NCBI RefSeq assembly: GCF_010501095.1
Contig: NZ_QVMP01000014.1
Coordinates: forward strand, 21,961 to 85,960
DNA from: Dysgonomonas sp. 520
Lineage (GTDB): Bacteria > Bacteroidota > Bacteroidia > Bacteroidales > Dysgonomonadaceae
Length of the DNA stretch: 64,000 bases
Direction: 5' to 3'
Shown: positions 36,798-44,426 of the stretch, piece after piece
Numbering within the stretch: the first letter of the stretch is position 1
Layout of the letters: each line of letters starts with the position of its first letter
Position numbers and translations under genes: made by a program
Notes under the pieces: generated by a model
Database searches by the model: none
Seen by the model: only the letters and a program-made list of their open reading frames with translations
What the model was told of the DNA's origin: nothing

Positions 36798-39119
36798 ATG
36801 ATAAAAAAAGCTCTGTATATATTTCTGCTATGTTCCATCATTTATTCGTGTGTTACTCCCAAAAACATGCCCGAAGGTCAATATCTATTGAAGAATGTTG
36901 ATATCAAATCGGACGACAAGCGAATAGATGATGTGGAAATGGAATCTTATCTCCGGCAATTGCCCAACTCAAGCCTTTCTTTTTTGGGAAGGATAAGGCT
37001 TGGCATATACAATATGGCGGGTCAGGATTCGAGCAAGTGGCTTACTCGGACAATACGAAAAATAGGTGAGGCGCCTGTTTATTATAGTCCCGGACTAACC
37101 AACATCTCGGCAAAGCAAATACAGAGACAACTATCCAACCAAGGCTTCTTAAACGCAGAAGTTGATACTGTTCTGAATGTAAAAGACAAAAATATATCTG
37201 TGACATATAACATCACTGCAAAGGAACCGTATACAATCCGAAAATATGAGCTGGATTCGGCTCAGATACCAAAGCAAATGATGCGGGTGTTGTCTATGTA
37301 TAACCGTAGGAGGTCTTCGGTGCGTCCGGGAGAACTGTTCGATCAGGATAAACTGGAAGATGAAAGGGTGAGCTTGACATCACTATTTCGCAACATAGGC
37401 TATTATTCGTTTTCGAAGGAATATTTATATTACAAGGCAGATACTACCTTGAATTCGAATCAGGTAGACCTGTATCTGTCTCTGTATCCTGAAAAAGATA
37501 GCTTGGCGTTTCGTAGGTATAATGTGAGAACCGTGACAATAAAAAGCGGTTTTGACCCGATGAGCGAAGACAATAATGTGGTTTTTAGTCCTGAAAATAC
37601 CGATACAACATCATACCGGGGAATGACCATAATAAAAGGTTCTAACAACTTCTTGCGCAACTCCACGCTCTACCGGAATACTTTATTGCGTCCGGGCAGG
37701 CGTTATTCCGATTGGTTGTATTCAAACACCTTCACTGCATTTAATGGGATGAGTGCAGTGAAGCAAACAAATATAAACATAACCCCGTCGCCACCATTGC
37801 CTACCGATACTACAAAAATGCTGGATGTGAATATAACGTTGGCTCCGGCAAATGCTCACTGGACCCAGTTGAGCTTGGAAGGCACAAATTCGGCGGGCGA
37901 CCTGGGAGTTGCCCCCAGTGTTTCGTATCAGCACCAAAATCTATTTAATGGAGGGGAAATCCTCAGCCTGAAACTGAAAGGCGCATACGAGTTTGTAACA
38001 AAATCGAAGAATAGCGCAGCATTCAATAATTATTACGAATATGGTTTCGACATAGGTTTGTCGTTTCCTCAGTTTCTATTTCCATTTCTGAAAAAAAGCT
38101 GGCGTGAACAGCCGTCTTCAAGTACACAGTTCTCTGTCGGGTTGAATAATCAGCACCGCTCGGAATATATAAGGCAGTTTTTCAATGCCACCATTACATA
38201 CAGATGGTCTACCATGCGCAACCGGTTGAGCCATTCGCTCGACTTCCTCGACATTAACTATGTTCGTATGCCTTGGATCTCGGATCAATTCAAGAATGAC
38301 TATTTAAGCGATTCTGCCGCTAACTCCAATCCGATGCTGAAAGCTATGTATCAAGACCAGTTGATATCGCGTAGCGGGTATTCTCTGGTTTATAATTGGA
38401 ATGACAGGTCGGGTAGGGTGGTGCGCAACAGTTATACCTTGCGTTTTGGGGCAGACATTGCCGGAGTGCTTCCCCGGCTTGTGTCTTTAATTCACAGTCA
38501 GAAGAAAAATGATTTGGGGCAACAAATGATTCTCGGAATCGCTTATGCCGAATATGTGAAAGGAGATGTGAGTTTTTCTCAGACACACACCTTCCGCAAT
38601 CGTAATTCTCTGGCATACAGGGCAGCCATAGGGGTTGCTTCGCCTTATGGCAATTCGACGGTGTTGCCTTTCGAGAAGCGATATTTTGGAGGAGGCTCAA
38701 ATAGTGTGAGAGGTTGGAGCACACGGCGTCTTGGTCCGGGTTCGTATAAGTCGAACAAACAGATGGACGATTTTGTGAATCAGACGGGAGATATAAAACT
38801 CGATCTGAATCTGGAATACCGGGCAAAGGCTTCGGATTTTATCGAATTTGCAGGTTTTGTTGATGCCGGAAATATATGGACTATCCGTAATTACGAATCG
38901 CAACCGGGAGGGCAGTTCAAGTTCTCCGAATTTTGGCGGGAAATAGCTATGTCTTATGGGTTGGGGATCAGGTTCGACCTCAGCTTCTTGTTGTTAAGGC
39001 TCGACTTCGGGATGAAGGCTTACGATCCGGAGAGGGACACGAACGACCGTTGGGTTATTTACCGTCCAAACTTCGGACGCGATTTTGCCTGGCACTTTGC
39101 TATCGGTTATCCATTCTAA
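36798..39119 (+). CDS. tamL: TamL-type outer-membrane BamA/TamA family lipoprotein
   Basis: 773 residues. The N-terminus MIKKALYIFLLCSIIYSC is a lipoprotein signal with Cys18 as the lipidation site, which distinguishes TamL of Bacteroidota from ordinary TamA. POTRA-like segments follow (VDIKSDDKRIDDVEMESYL, AKQIQRQLSNQGFLNAEVD, PGELFDQDKLEDERVSL). The C-terminal ~400 residues are an Omp85 barrel with FGGGSNSVRGWSTRRLGPG (the conserved VRGW-type loop) and a terminal Phe (FAIGYPF). It probably assists outer-membrane protein insertion with TamB, which is not adjacent here. Confidence 0.88.
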   Translation: MIKKALYIFLLCSIIYSCVTPKNMPEGQYLLKNVDIKSDDKRIDDVEMESYLRQLPNSSLSFLGRIRLGIYNMAGQDSSKWLTRTIRKIGEAPVYYSPGLTNISAKQIQRQLSNQGFLNAEVDTVLNVKDKNISVTYNITAKEPYTIRKYELDSAQIPKQMMRVLSMYNRRRSSVRPGELFDQDKLEDERVSLTSLFRNIGYYSFSKEYLYYKADTTLNSNQVDLYLSLYPEKDSLAFRRYNVRTVTIKSGFDPMSEDNNVVFSPENTDTTSYRGMTIIKGSNNFLRNSTLYRNTLLRPGRRYSDWLYSNTFTAFNGMSAVKQTNINITPSPPLPTDTTKMLDVNITLAPANAHWTQLSLEGTNSAGDLGVAPSVSYQHQNLFNGGEILSLKLKGAYEFVTKSKNSAAFNNYYEYGFDIGLSFPQFLFPFLKKSWREQPSSSTQFSVGLNNQHRSEYIRQFFNATITYRWSTMRNRLSHSLDFLDINYVRMPWISDQFKNDYLSDSAANSNPMLKAMYQDQLISRSGYSLVYNWNDRSGRVVRNSYTLRFGADIAGVLPRLVSLIHSQKKNDLGQQMILGIAYAEYVKGDVSFSQTHTFRNRNSLAYRAAIGVASPYGNSTVLPFEKRYFGGGSNSVRGWSTRRLGPGSYKSNKQMDDFVNQTGDIKLDLNLEYRAKASDFIEFAGFVDAGNIWTIRNYESQPGGQFKFSEFWREIAMSYGLGIRFDLSFLLLRLDFGMKAYDPERDTNDRWVIYRPNFGRDFAWHFAIGYPF

Positions 39120-39137
39120 GAACGATATAAAAATGAA

Positions 39138-39173
39138 AATAGCTGACACTCATCACAGGTCAGCTATTCTTTT
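39138..39173. terminator. Intrinsic terminator between tamL and FKBP gene
   Basis: AATAGCTGAC (39138-39147) pairs with GTCAGCTATT (39159-39168) in a perfect 10-bp stem, followed by CTTTTAGG. On the other strand an A/T-rich tract also follows, so it may serve both convergent genes. Confidence 0.8.
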
Positions 39174-39190
39174 AGGTTTATCGTATAATT

Positions 39191-40129
39191 TTATTCTGCT
39201 TCTACGGGCGTAACCTCAATTTCTGTCGTATTTCCTTCGATGTCAATCAATTCTATCTCGAATATTAATGCAGAATAAGGTTGGATAGGTCCTGATTCTC
39301 TTGATCCATAAGCCAATTCAGCCGGAATATATACAATCCATTTAGAACCGACAGGCATTATCTGCAATATTTCTGTCCATCCTTTAATCACCTGAGTTAC
39401 ACCGAAATCAACTGGTGCGCCTCTGTCAACGCTGCTGTCGAACACAGTGCCGTCAAGCAATGTTCCATGATAATGTACTTTCACTTTATCAGAAGTGGTA
39501 GGTATTGGGCCGTTTCCTTCAGTTATCACTTTGTATTGAAGTCCGTTAGGCAAGCTGATCACTCCTTCTTTATTTTTATTTTCTGCAAAGAATTCCTTTT
39601 CAGCCTCAATGTTCGATGCATACTTCACTTTAGCTTCTTCTTCACGTCGAGCTTTTATTTTGTCCTGAGCAGCAGTATATTTGTTTTGAATCAGCTCTCC
39701 CGGATTTTCAATGATGACACTTTCTTTATTTAGTGCATGTTCAAGACCTAAGAGGAAAAGACTTACGTTCATCTGATCTTTCTCATTACCTGTGATTTGC
39801 CCGAAATTGTCTGACATCTGGCTCAATTGAGATCCAAACGAGAAGCCTTTGTTATACATTTCATCTTTTGTCTTAGCCGCAAAAAACGCATTTATTCCTT
39901 TCTTGAAAGCAGTGATATTCTTTTTGTTGACAGCCTCGGTAGTATCGCTCACCACACCCAGTTGTTTCAGATATTGTTCCAGTCCTTGCTCCACAATACC
40001 CGCTCCATAAGCGTAAGAAAGAGAGTCCAGTTCTGTTTTAATGCTTGGTTTTTTTGTCCCTTTTTGGGCATAAGCCGGAGTCATGCAGATGAATGCGGCA
40101 ATGAGAATGAAGAATGAAATTTTTTTCAT
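39191..40129 (-). CDS. FKBP-type peptidyl-prolyl isomerase, FkpA/Mip-like
   Basis: About 312 residues from ATG at 40129 (Met1 of a frame open to 40135 is possible). A signal peptide (FILIAAFICMTPAYAQ) directs export. The N-terminal helical half (LDSLSYAYGAGIVEQGLEQYL) resembles the dimerisation region of FkpA/Mip. The C-terminal FKBP domain has VKVHYHGTLLDGTVFDSS, VIKGWTEILQIMPVGSKW, IPAELAYGS and ALIFEIELIDIE. It catalyses proline isomerisation during periplasmic folding. A good promoter sits upstream (CAAAGTTA at 40183 on the plus strand). Confidence 0.93.
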   Translation of the reverse strand: MKKISFFILIAAFICMTPAYAQKGTKKPSIKTELDSLSYAYGAGIVEQGLEQYLKQLGVVSDTTEAVNKKNITAFKKGINAFFAAKTKDEMYNKGFSFGSQLSQMSDNFGQITGNEKDQMNVSLFLLGLEHALNKESVIIENPGELIQNKYTAAQDKIKARREEEAKVKYASNIEAEKEFFAENKNKEGVISLPNGLQYKVITEGNGPIPTTSDKVKVHYHGTLLDGTVFDSSVDRGAPVDFGVTQVIKGWTEILQIMPVGSKWIVYIPAELAYGSRESGPIQPYSALIFEIELIDIEGNTTEIEVTPVEAE

Positions 40130-40182
40130 ATACAAAGTTATATTTTTAGGTAATTGTAAAATTTAATGATTTTTTTAGCGCA

Positions 40183-40215
40183 TCAAAGTTAAGAATATTT
40201 CTTTAACTCATACAA
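40183..40215 (-). promoter_or_regulatory. Promoter of the FKBP gene
   Basis: Read on the minus strand, TTTG (40212-40215), a 21-bp spacer and TAACTTTG (40183-40190) fit the Bacteroidota TTTG-N19..21-TAnnTTTG pattern, 54 bp upstream of the start codon. Confidence 0.6.
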
Positions 40216-40267
40216 ACACCTAAAATAACTTACAATCTTTTTGTTTGCAATAAAAAGCAGGAAGAGA

Positions 40268-40298
40268 TTTGTTTACAATAATAATTTGCGTATATTTG
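40268..40298 (+). promoter_or_regulatory. Promoter-like sequence reading toward the AraC-2 3' end
   Basis: TTTG (40268-40271), exactly 19 bp, then TATATTTG (40291-40298) is a perfect Bacteroidota promoter on the plus strand. No plus-strand gene follows; the next features are a hairpin and a T-run at 40321-40361. Confidence 0.6.
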
Positions 40299-40320
40299 TA
40301 CTTTAGTTACTTATAATGCT

Positions 40321-40361
40321 CAAAGCTCTGTCACTTACTAAGTGACGGAGCTTTGTTTTTT
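40321..40361 (+). ncRNA. Candidate short RNA or terminator hairpin, GTCAC palindrome copy 2
   Basis: CAAAGCTCTGTCACTTA (40321-40337) and TAAGTGACGGAGCTTTG (40339-40355) form a 17-bp stem with one G-U pair, followed by TTTTT. This is a strong intrinsic terminator on the plus strand. It lies about 20 bp after a perfect promoter, so a transcript of about 55 nt is predicted, antisense to the end of the AraC-2 gene whose TAG stop lies inside the stem (40338-40340). Whether a stable RNA is made is inference. Confidence 0.45.
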
Positions 40362-41174
40362 ATTGATATTTTCCAAACTCCTTTTCCGTCGGATTTCGGA
40401 GGGCGATTTCCCCAGATTTTTGTGGCAAAATTCATTGAAGTGAGACAAGCTACAGAATTTATTATCCGTCGAGATCTGTTTCAAGGTTTTGTCTGTGTGA
40501 TAGATATCGTGATACACCATATTTGTCCTTTGCTTCTTGAGCCACGAATAGGCAGTTGTTCCGAAAACTTTTCTGAACTTTTTGTTAAATCCCGAATAAC
40601 TGTAATTCGTTTTGTAGGCTAATTCTTTTATATTCTTTGTGTTATAAGATAATATTCTCACCCGTTCCGTAAAGAAGGAGTCGTTTGTTTGGTATGTACA
40701 GAAAAAATTGAAGAGTTGCTCCTCTGTATAAGATGCTTTGAGTATGTATATCAACTCTTTAACTTTAATTTCGGCGAGGAGGTTGTAATCTACATTCTTA
40801 TCTCTGTAAGTCAGTAATGAATTTATGTAGGCATTCATTATATGGTTGAAACACAAATGGCTTATTCCTTGTTTGTCAATACATTTCGATTCTTTTATCC
40901 TGAAGTTATTGTATAGGTGATTTTCATCGGAGATATCAATCGATACTATTAAAGACTTGCTCAACGCTTCGGCTGATAAGCTATATCCGGCAGGCAAAAA
41001 GAATAATCCATCGACATAAAACTTTTCGTTTTTGTCTCTCGTAAAGAAGACTTTCAACTTGCCGCTTACGACTAATATAATCCTGCAATTGTCTTGTCTG
41101 GAAGTCCACAGTTTGCCTTTCTCTAATTCTTCGAACAAGATGCCGGACCTCAGGTTTATGCTATCGAATTTCAT
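40338..41174 (-). CDS. AraC-family transcriptional regulator (paralogue 2)
   Basis: 278 residues. The C-terminal double HTH is present: IKELAYKTNYSYSGFNKKFR and LKQISTDNKFCSLSHFNEFC, then LGKSPSEIRRKR. The N-terminal half is cupin-like (IILVVSGKLKVFF, LFFLPAGYSLSA) and the middle is helical. It parallels the regulator at 26696-27547 throughout. Its last codons (GTC ACT TAG) are part of the palindrome at 40321-40355, so coding and hairpin share sequence. It is divergent from the secreted-protein gene at 41753, with a third palindrome copy between them. Confidence 0.9.
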   Translation of the reverse strand: MKFDSINLRSGILFEELEKGKLWTSRQDNCRIILVVSGKLKVFFTRDKNEKFYVDGLFFLPAGYSLSAEALSKSLIVSIDISDENHLYNNFRIKESKCIDKQGISHLCFNHIMNAYINSLLTYRDKNVDYNLLAEIKVKELIYILKASYTEEQLFNFFCTYQTNDSFFTERVRILSYNTKNIKELAYKTNYSYSGFNKKFRKVFGTTAYSWLKKQRTNMVYHDIYHTDKTLKQISTDNKFCSLSHFNEFCHKNLGKSPSEIRRKRSLENINKKQSSVT

Positions 41175-41409
41175 CTTTCTATTGTTGTCTAAGTGTTTAA
41201 GTATGTACGTGTTTAACGAATATTTAACAAAAAATAAAAATGATACATTCTCTTTTTATCTGTAAATAGTTGTTTGTGAGTTGCTTATAATGGATGGCTA
41301 TTTTGCTTTCACGGAGAAAGAACTATTTGTTAAACGAGATGTCTGAAATTCTTATTTTCTAGTTCATATTCATCTATTAATCAAGTATATAACAATAGTT
41401 AAAATACCC

Positions 41410-41434
41410 ACCCGTCACTTAGTAAGTGACGGGT
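41410..41434. promoter_or_regulatory. GTCAC..GTGAC palindrome, copy 3
   Basis: ACCCGTCACTTA (41410-41421) and TAAGTGACGGGT (41423-41434) are perfect 12-bp arms around one base. The core GTCACTTAGTAAGTGAC is shared with copies at 27899 and 40330. It lies between the divergent AraC-2 and secreted-protein genes. Confidence 0.65.
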
Positions 41435-41587
41435 ACAAAACAGTCAGACAATCAGGAGTTTAACGTTATTGTCGATTTTCAATCGGACTGAAACGAAAGT
41501 GAGGTAAACTATGATCAAAACGTTCTTTTTTCGACCTATTTTTTACTGCCGCGTCTCTTGCAGATGCCTTGACTTCTCGGCGACCGA

Positions 41588-41680
41588 CCTCACCCCGGCC
41601 CTCTCCAAGAGGAGAGGGAGCAAGCCCCTCCAAAAGAGCAGGGTTAGAGTGAGGTGTAGGGGTGGGGTTTTACTCCACCC
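41588..41680. repeat. GC-rich palindromic intergenic repeat
   Basis: CCCTCTCC (41599-41606) and GGAGAGGG (41611-41618) form an 8-bp stem. The outer words CCTCAC (41588) and GTGAGG (41649), and GGGTGG (41660) and CCACCC (41675), add further pairing. It is far more GC-rich than its surroundings, and only one full copy lies in this window. Confidence 0.6.
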
Positions 41681-41752
41681 GGAAAACGTCGAATAAGAAC
41701 AACCGATTCATATTATTTATAAAAACAACACAACAAACAACATTAAGAACTT

Positions 41753-42484
41753 ATGAAAAAGAGCAGTTTAATTTTATTCATTCTTTTAGCCGTTACGGCA
41801 ATTAAAGCACAGGTGGGTGTGAATACGGAATCGCCACAAGGAGTATTTCACATTGATGCGAAAAAAAACACAAACGGGAATGTGAATGTGGCAGACGATG
41901 TCATCGTCAACAGCAGTGGGAATGTGGGTGTAGGGACGAATGCGCCACAGACGAAGGTTGATATCCGATCTTCAACTGCAAAAGGCGGTTTTCGCCTGCA
42001 AGACGGAACACAATCGGTAGGTAAGGTTCTGATATCGGATGCAAATGGAAATGGAAGCTGGGGAAGTCCATTGGATTTAACGGAGGGACGCTTGACCGTT
42101 TCGGATTCAATATCAGGGAACTGGGGTGCTCCTACTAATATAACCACAACGCCGCTGAGGCTAACTCCGGGTAAATGGCTTATTTTTGCAGGGATAACAA
42201 CAAGAAATATACGTTTAACGGTGGGTAAAGTACCAGATACCAGCCTCCATTCATGGTTACATTTAAGGCGTAATGATACAAATGCATATCTTTATCATGC
42301 TGCCGCTTTGCCCGAACCAGCCCCATCTTATCAGGCCTTTGTGCCGGTCAATTTCTTACTAGACGTGACCTCTACTATGGATGTTTCTGTCTGGGTTTCA
42401 AATAACTCCAGCAGAACCGAATTTGATACAAGAGTAGCAGTAACAGATGGTTATTTTTATGCCTTGAGAATTCAGAGCTTTTAG
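41753..42484 (+). CDS. Secreted protein with tail-fibre-like head and C-terminal jelly-roll
   Basis: 243 residues with a signal peptide (LILFILLAVTAIKAQ). The start of the mature protein, VGVNTESPQGVFHIDAK, and the repeated VNSSGNVGVGTNAPQTKVDI are typical of Bacteroidota proteins related to phage tail-fibre/S74 head repeats. The C-terminal ~130 residues are strand-rich (LRLTPGKWLIFAGITT, FVPVNFLLDVTSTMDVSVWV, VAVTDGYFYALRIQSF) and look like a C1q/TNF-type trimeric jelly-roll; the last point is inference. Its start resembles the paralogues at 28013 and 29343. It is a single gene with its own terminator. Confidence 0.7.
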   Translation: MKKSSLILFILLAVTAIKAQVGVNTESPQGVFHIDAKKNTNGNVNVADDVIVNSSGNVGVGTNAPQTKVDIRSSTAKGGFRLQDGTQSVGKVLISDANGNGSWGSPLDLTEGRLTVSDSISGNWGAPTNITTTPLRLTPGKWLIFAGITTRNIRLTVGKVPDTSLHSWLHLRRNDTNAYLYHAAALPEPAPSYQAFVPVNFLLDVTSTMDVSVWVSNNSSRTEFDTRVAVTDGYFYALRIQSF

Positions 42485-42517
42485 AGTTGGTAGAACATAC
42501 CCGACTAAAAATAAACA

Positions 42518-42555
42518 AAGGGGTGTGCCAAAAAAAATCATTAGTCACACCCCTT
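42518..42555. terminator. Bidirectional terminator between secreted-protein gene and queG
   Basis: AAGGGGTGTG (42518-42527) pairs with CACACCCCTT (42546-42555), a perfect 10-bp stem between convergent genes, followed by CATTTTAT and preceded by an A-rich tract. Confidence 0.78.
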
Positions 42556-42559
42556 CATT

Positions 42560-43477
42560 TTATACCGTTATTGCATCTATATTCCGCATTAATCCTTCGT
42601 ATTTGGCTCTTTTAACTGCCGAGCCTTTGAAAATGGAGCGATAATCTTCGATACTCAGATTTTTCAATCTTTCCGCATCCAATCTGAGGAACTCTTCTTT
42701 AGGGATAAATTCTTCTATCCTATGAGGTTGGGCAAACCTGTTCCACGGACATACTTTCTGACAGATATCGCATCCGTAAACATGATTGCTCAACTGTTTT
42801 TTTATCAACGGGTCAATATCTCCTTTGTTTTCAATTGTTTGGTATGAAATACATTTTTCGGAGTTAACCAAATAAGGCGCTTCAATTGTCTTGGTAGGAC
42901 ATGCGTCCAAACATTTCGTGCATTTTCCGCAATTGATACTTAAAGGAGAATCGTATTCATTCAACTCGGCATCAAGTATCAAAAAGCCTAAAAAGAAAAA
43001 AGACCCTTTTCGGGGGATTATGAGTAATGTGTTTTTCCCAACAAAGCCTATTCCCGATTTTGCCGCCCAATAGCGTTCTAATATGGGTGCAGTGTCACAA
43101 AATGCCCGTCCCGATATAGTTGGCATGATCTGTTTTATATTTTCAAATAAAACAGAAAGACGAGTTTTCATTACATCATGATAATCTTTTCCGTAGGCAT
43201 AATAAGAAAACTGCGGAACATCTTCTTTTTGTTTTGTTTGTGGATAGTAATTCAGTGCAACGCAAACGATAGATTTACCATTCTCGACAAGCAACGATGG
43301 ATCGAAACGTTTGTCCGGATTCTTTTCCAGATAACTCATTCCGGCATGAAATCCACTCTCCAGCCATTTTTCATAGTGTTCTACAACTTCGGGGCTAACC
43401 TCATCGGCCCGGCATATTCCACAGGCATCGAATCCTATCTTAGCAGCATATTCTTTTATTTTCTGAGAATAATTCAT
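42560..43477 (-). CDS. queG: Epoxyqueuosine reductase
   Basis: 305 residues. It performs the last step of queuosine synthesis on tRNA, using cobalamin and two 4Fe-4S clusters. The N-terminal IGFDACGICRAD and SIVCVALNYYP are family marks. The clusters are bound by CGKCTKCLDACPTKTI plus the cysteines of CISYQ and YGCDICQKVCPWNRF. The length fits the shorter Bacteroidota QueG form. It is last in a minus-strand run beginning at metG, 23 bp after the GT2 gene. Confidence 0.95.
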   Translation of the reverse strand: MNYSQKIKEYAAKIGFDACGICRADEVSPEVVEHYEKWLESGFHAGMSYLEKNPDKRFDPSLLVENGKSIVCVALNYYPQTKQKEDVPQFSYYAYGKDYHDVMKTRLSVLFENIKQIMPTISGRAFCDTAPILERYWAAKSGIGFVGKNTLLIIPRKGSFFFLGFLILDAELNEYDSPLSINCGKCTKCLDACPTKTIEAPYLVNSEKCISYQTIENKGDIDPLIKKQLSNHVYGCDICQKVCPWNRFAQPHRIEEFIPKEEFLRLDAERLKNLSIEDYRSIFKGSAVKRAKYEGLMRNIDAITV

Positions 43478-43500
43478 CCCCCGGAGCGTTTTTGATAATG

Positions 43501-44412
43501 TTATTTTCCCAGAAGGCCTTTAGTTACATACCACCGGAATTGAAGCAGTTTCCATCCTTTGTGAGGAGCAAAGGTGAGAATGTGGAAAAAGAACAAAACA
43601 AACGACGCCAGCCATTTTTTCAACTCGGACAATATCCTGCCTTTGTATTCTTTTTCCGATACCCCTTTTGTTCTGATCCGTTCGCTTTTACCTATCGAAT
43701 AGGTCAATTCCCTGAAATGATTGAATGTCAGTTTTTTCTCGGAAATATAATGGTATATGCCCATTTCGGGCAAATAGAAAAACTGAACATTGCCTTTTCG
43801 CAAACGGTCGTACAAATCTTTTTCTTCGGCTCCTATCAGTCCCGAACCTTTTCTTCCCAGATTCACGTTGAACAGTCCATACTTTTGAAAAACTTCTTTC
43901 CGGTAGGCAGAATTTCCTCCACCGGGAAATTTCCCGTTCTCGAATGGCTTGGTCTTTTTCCCCATATACAATGCCCCTCCGATAAGTTGCTCGGTGTAAT
44001 GCGAAAGCCACGAAGGTTTGGCTTTTTCGTATACGGGAATAATAGGGCCTCCGCATGCGCCGGCTTGAGGATGATTATCGAAAAATCTGTCAATAGATGA
44101 AAGATAGTCCGGCTCAAAAACCGTAGCATCATCATCCACAAAGACAATAATATCGCCTTTGCTTTCCTCGATTCCACGATTGCGGGCATAAGATAATCCT
44201 TGATTGGTTTCGTCAAAATAGCGGATATCCACTCCTGAAAAGTCAAGAATAGCCTGTTTGCAGATACGTTCAGTTCTGTCCGTACTGTTATTGTTTATTA
44301 GTAATACTTCGTATTTGTCGGGGTTGTAGTCCTGATCGACAACACTTTTTATTGCTTTGTATATATATTTGTCTCTATTGTATGTGCAAAAAATAACAGA
44401 GAGTTTCTTCAT
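43501..44412 (-). CDS. Family 2 glycosyltransferase
   Basis: About 303 residues from ATG at 44412; the longer frame to 44451 would overlap the YfhO gene and lacks the usual opening. MKKLSVIFCTYNRDKYI and VLLINNNSTDRT form the nucleotide-sugar-binding half of the GT-A fold. IIVFVDDDATVF carries the DxD-type metal-binding motif, and GGGNSAYRKEVF and GLIGAEEKDLYDRL the acceptor and base region. A hydrophobic segment near the C-terminus (WLASFVLFFFHILTF) may attach it to the membrane. It follows the YfhO gene at 14 bp. The glycan built is unknown. Confidence 0.9.
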   Translation of the reverse strand: MKKLSVIFCTYNRDKYIYKAIKSVVDQDYNPDKYEVLLINNNSTDRTERICKQAILDFSGVDIRYFDETNQGLSYARNRGIEESKGDIIVFVDDDATVFEPDYLSSIDRFFDNHPQAGACGGPIIPVYEKAKPSWLSHYTEQLIGGALYMGKKTKPFENGKFPGGGNSAYRKEVFQKYGLFNVNLGRKGSGLIGAEEKDLYDRLRKGNVQFFYLPEMGIYHYISEKKLTFNHFRELTYSIGKSERIRTKGVSEKEYKGRILSELKKWLASFVLFFFHILTFAPHKGWKLLQFRWYVTKGLLGK

Positions 44413-44426
44413 AAAAATCCTAATCT

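Larger units (their letters stand above)
41175..41752. other. Long intergenic region between AraC-2 and a secreted-protein gene
   Basis: 578 bp with no credible gene; it is built of repeats. It holds palindrome copy 3 (41410-41434), a TIR-like AAAACGTTCTTTT (41517-41529), a GC-rich palindromic repeat (41588-41654) and a 41-bp block (41655-41695) also found upstream of tamL. The AraC-2 promoter must also lie here, but I see no clear TAnnTTTG for it. Confidence 0.5.
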
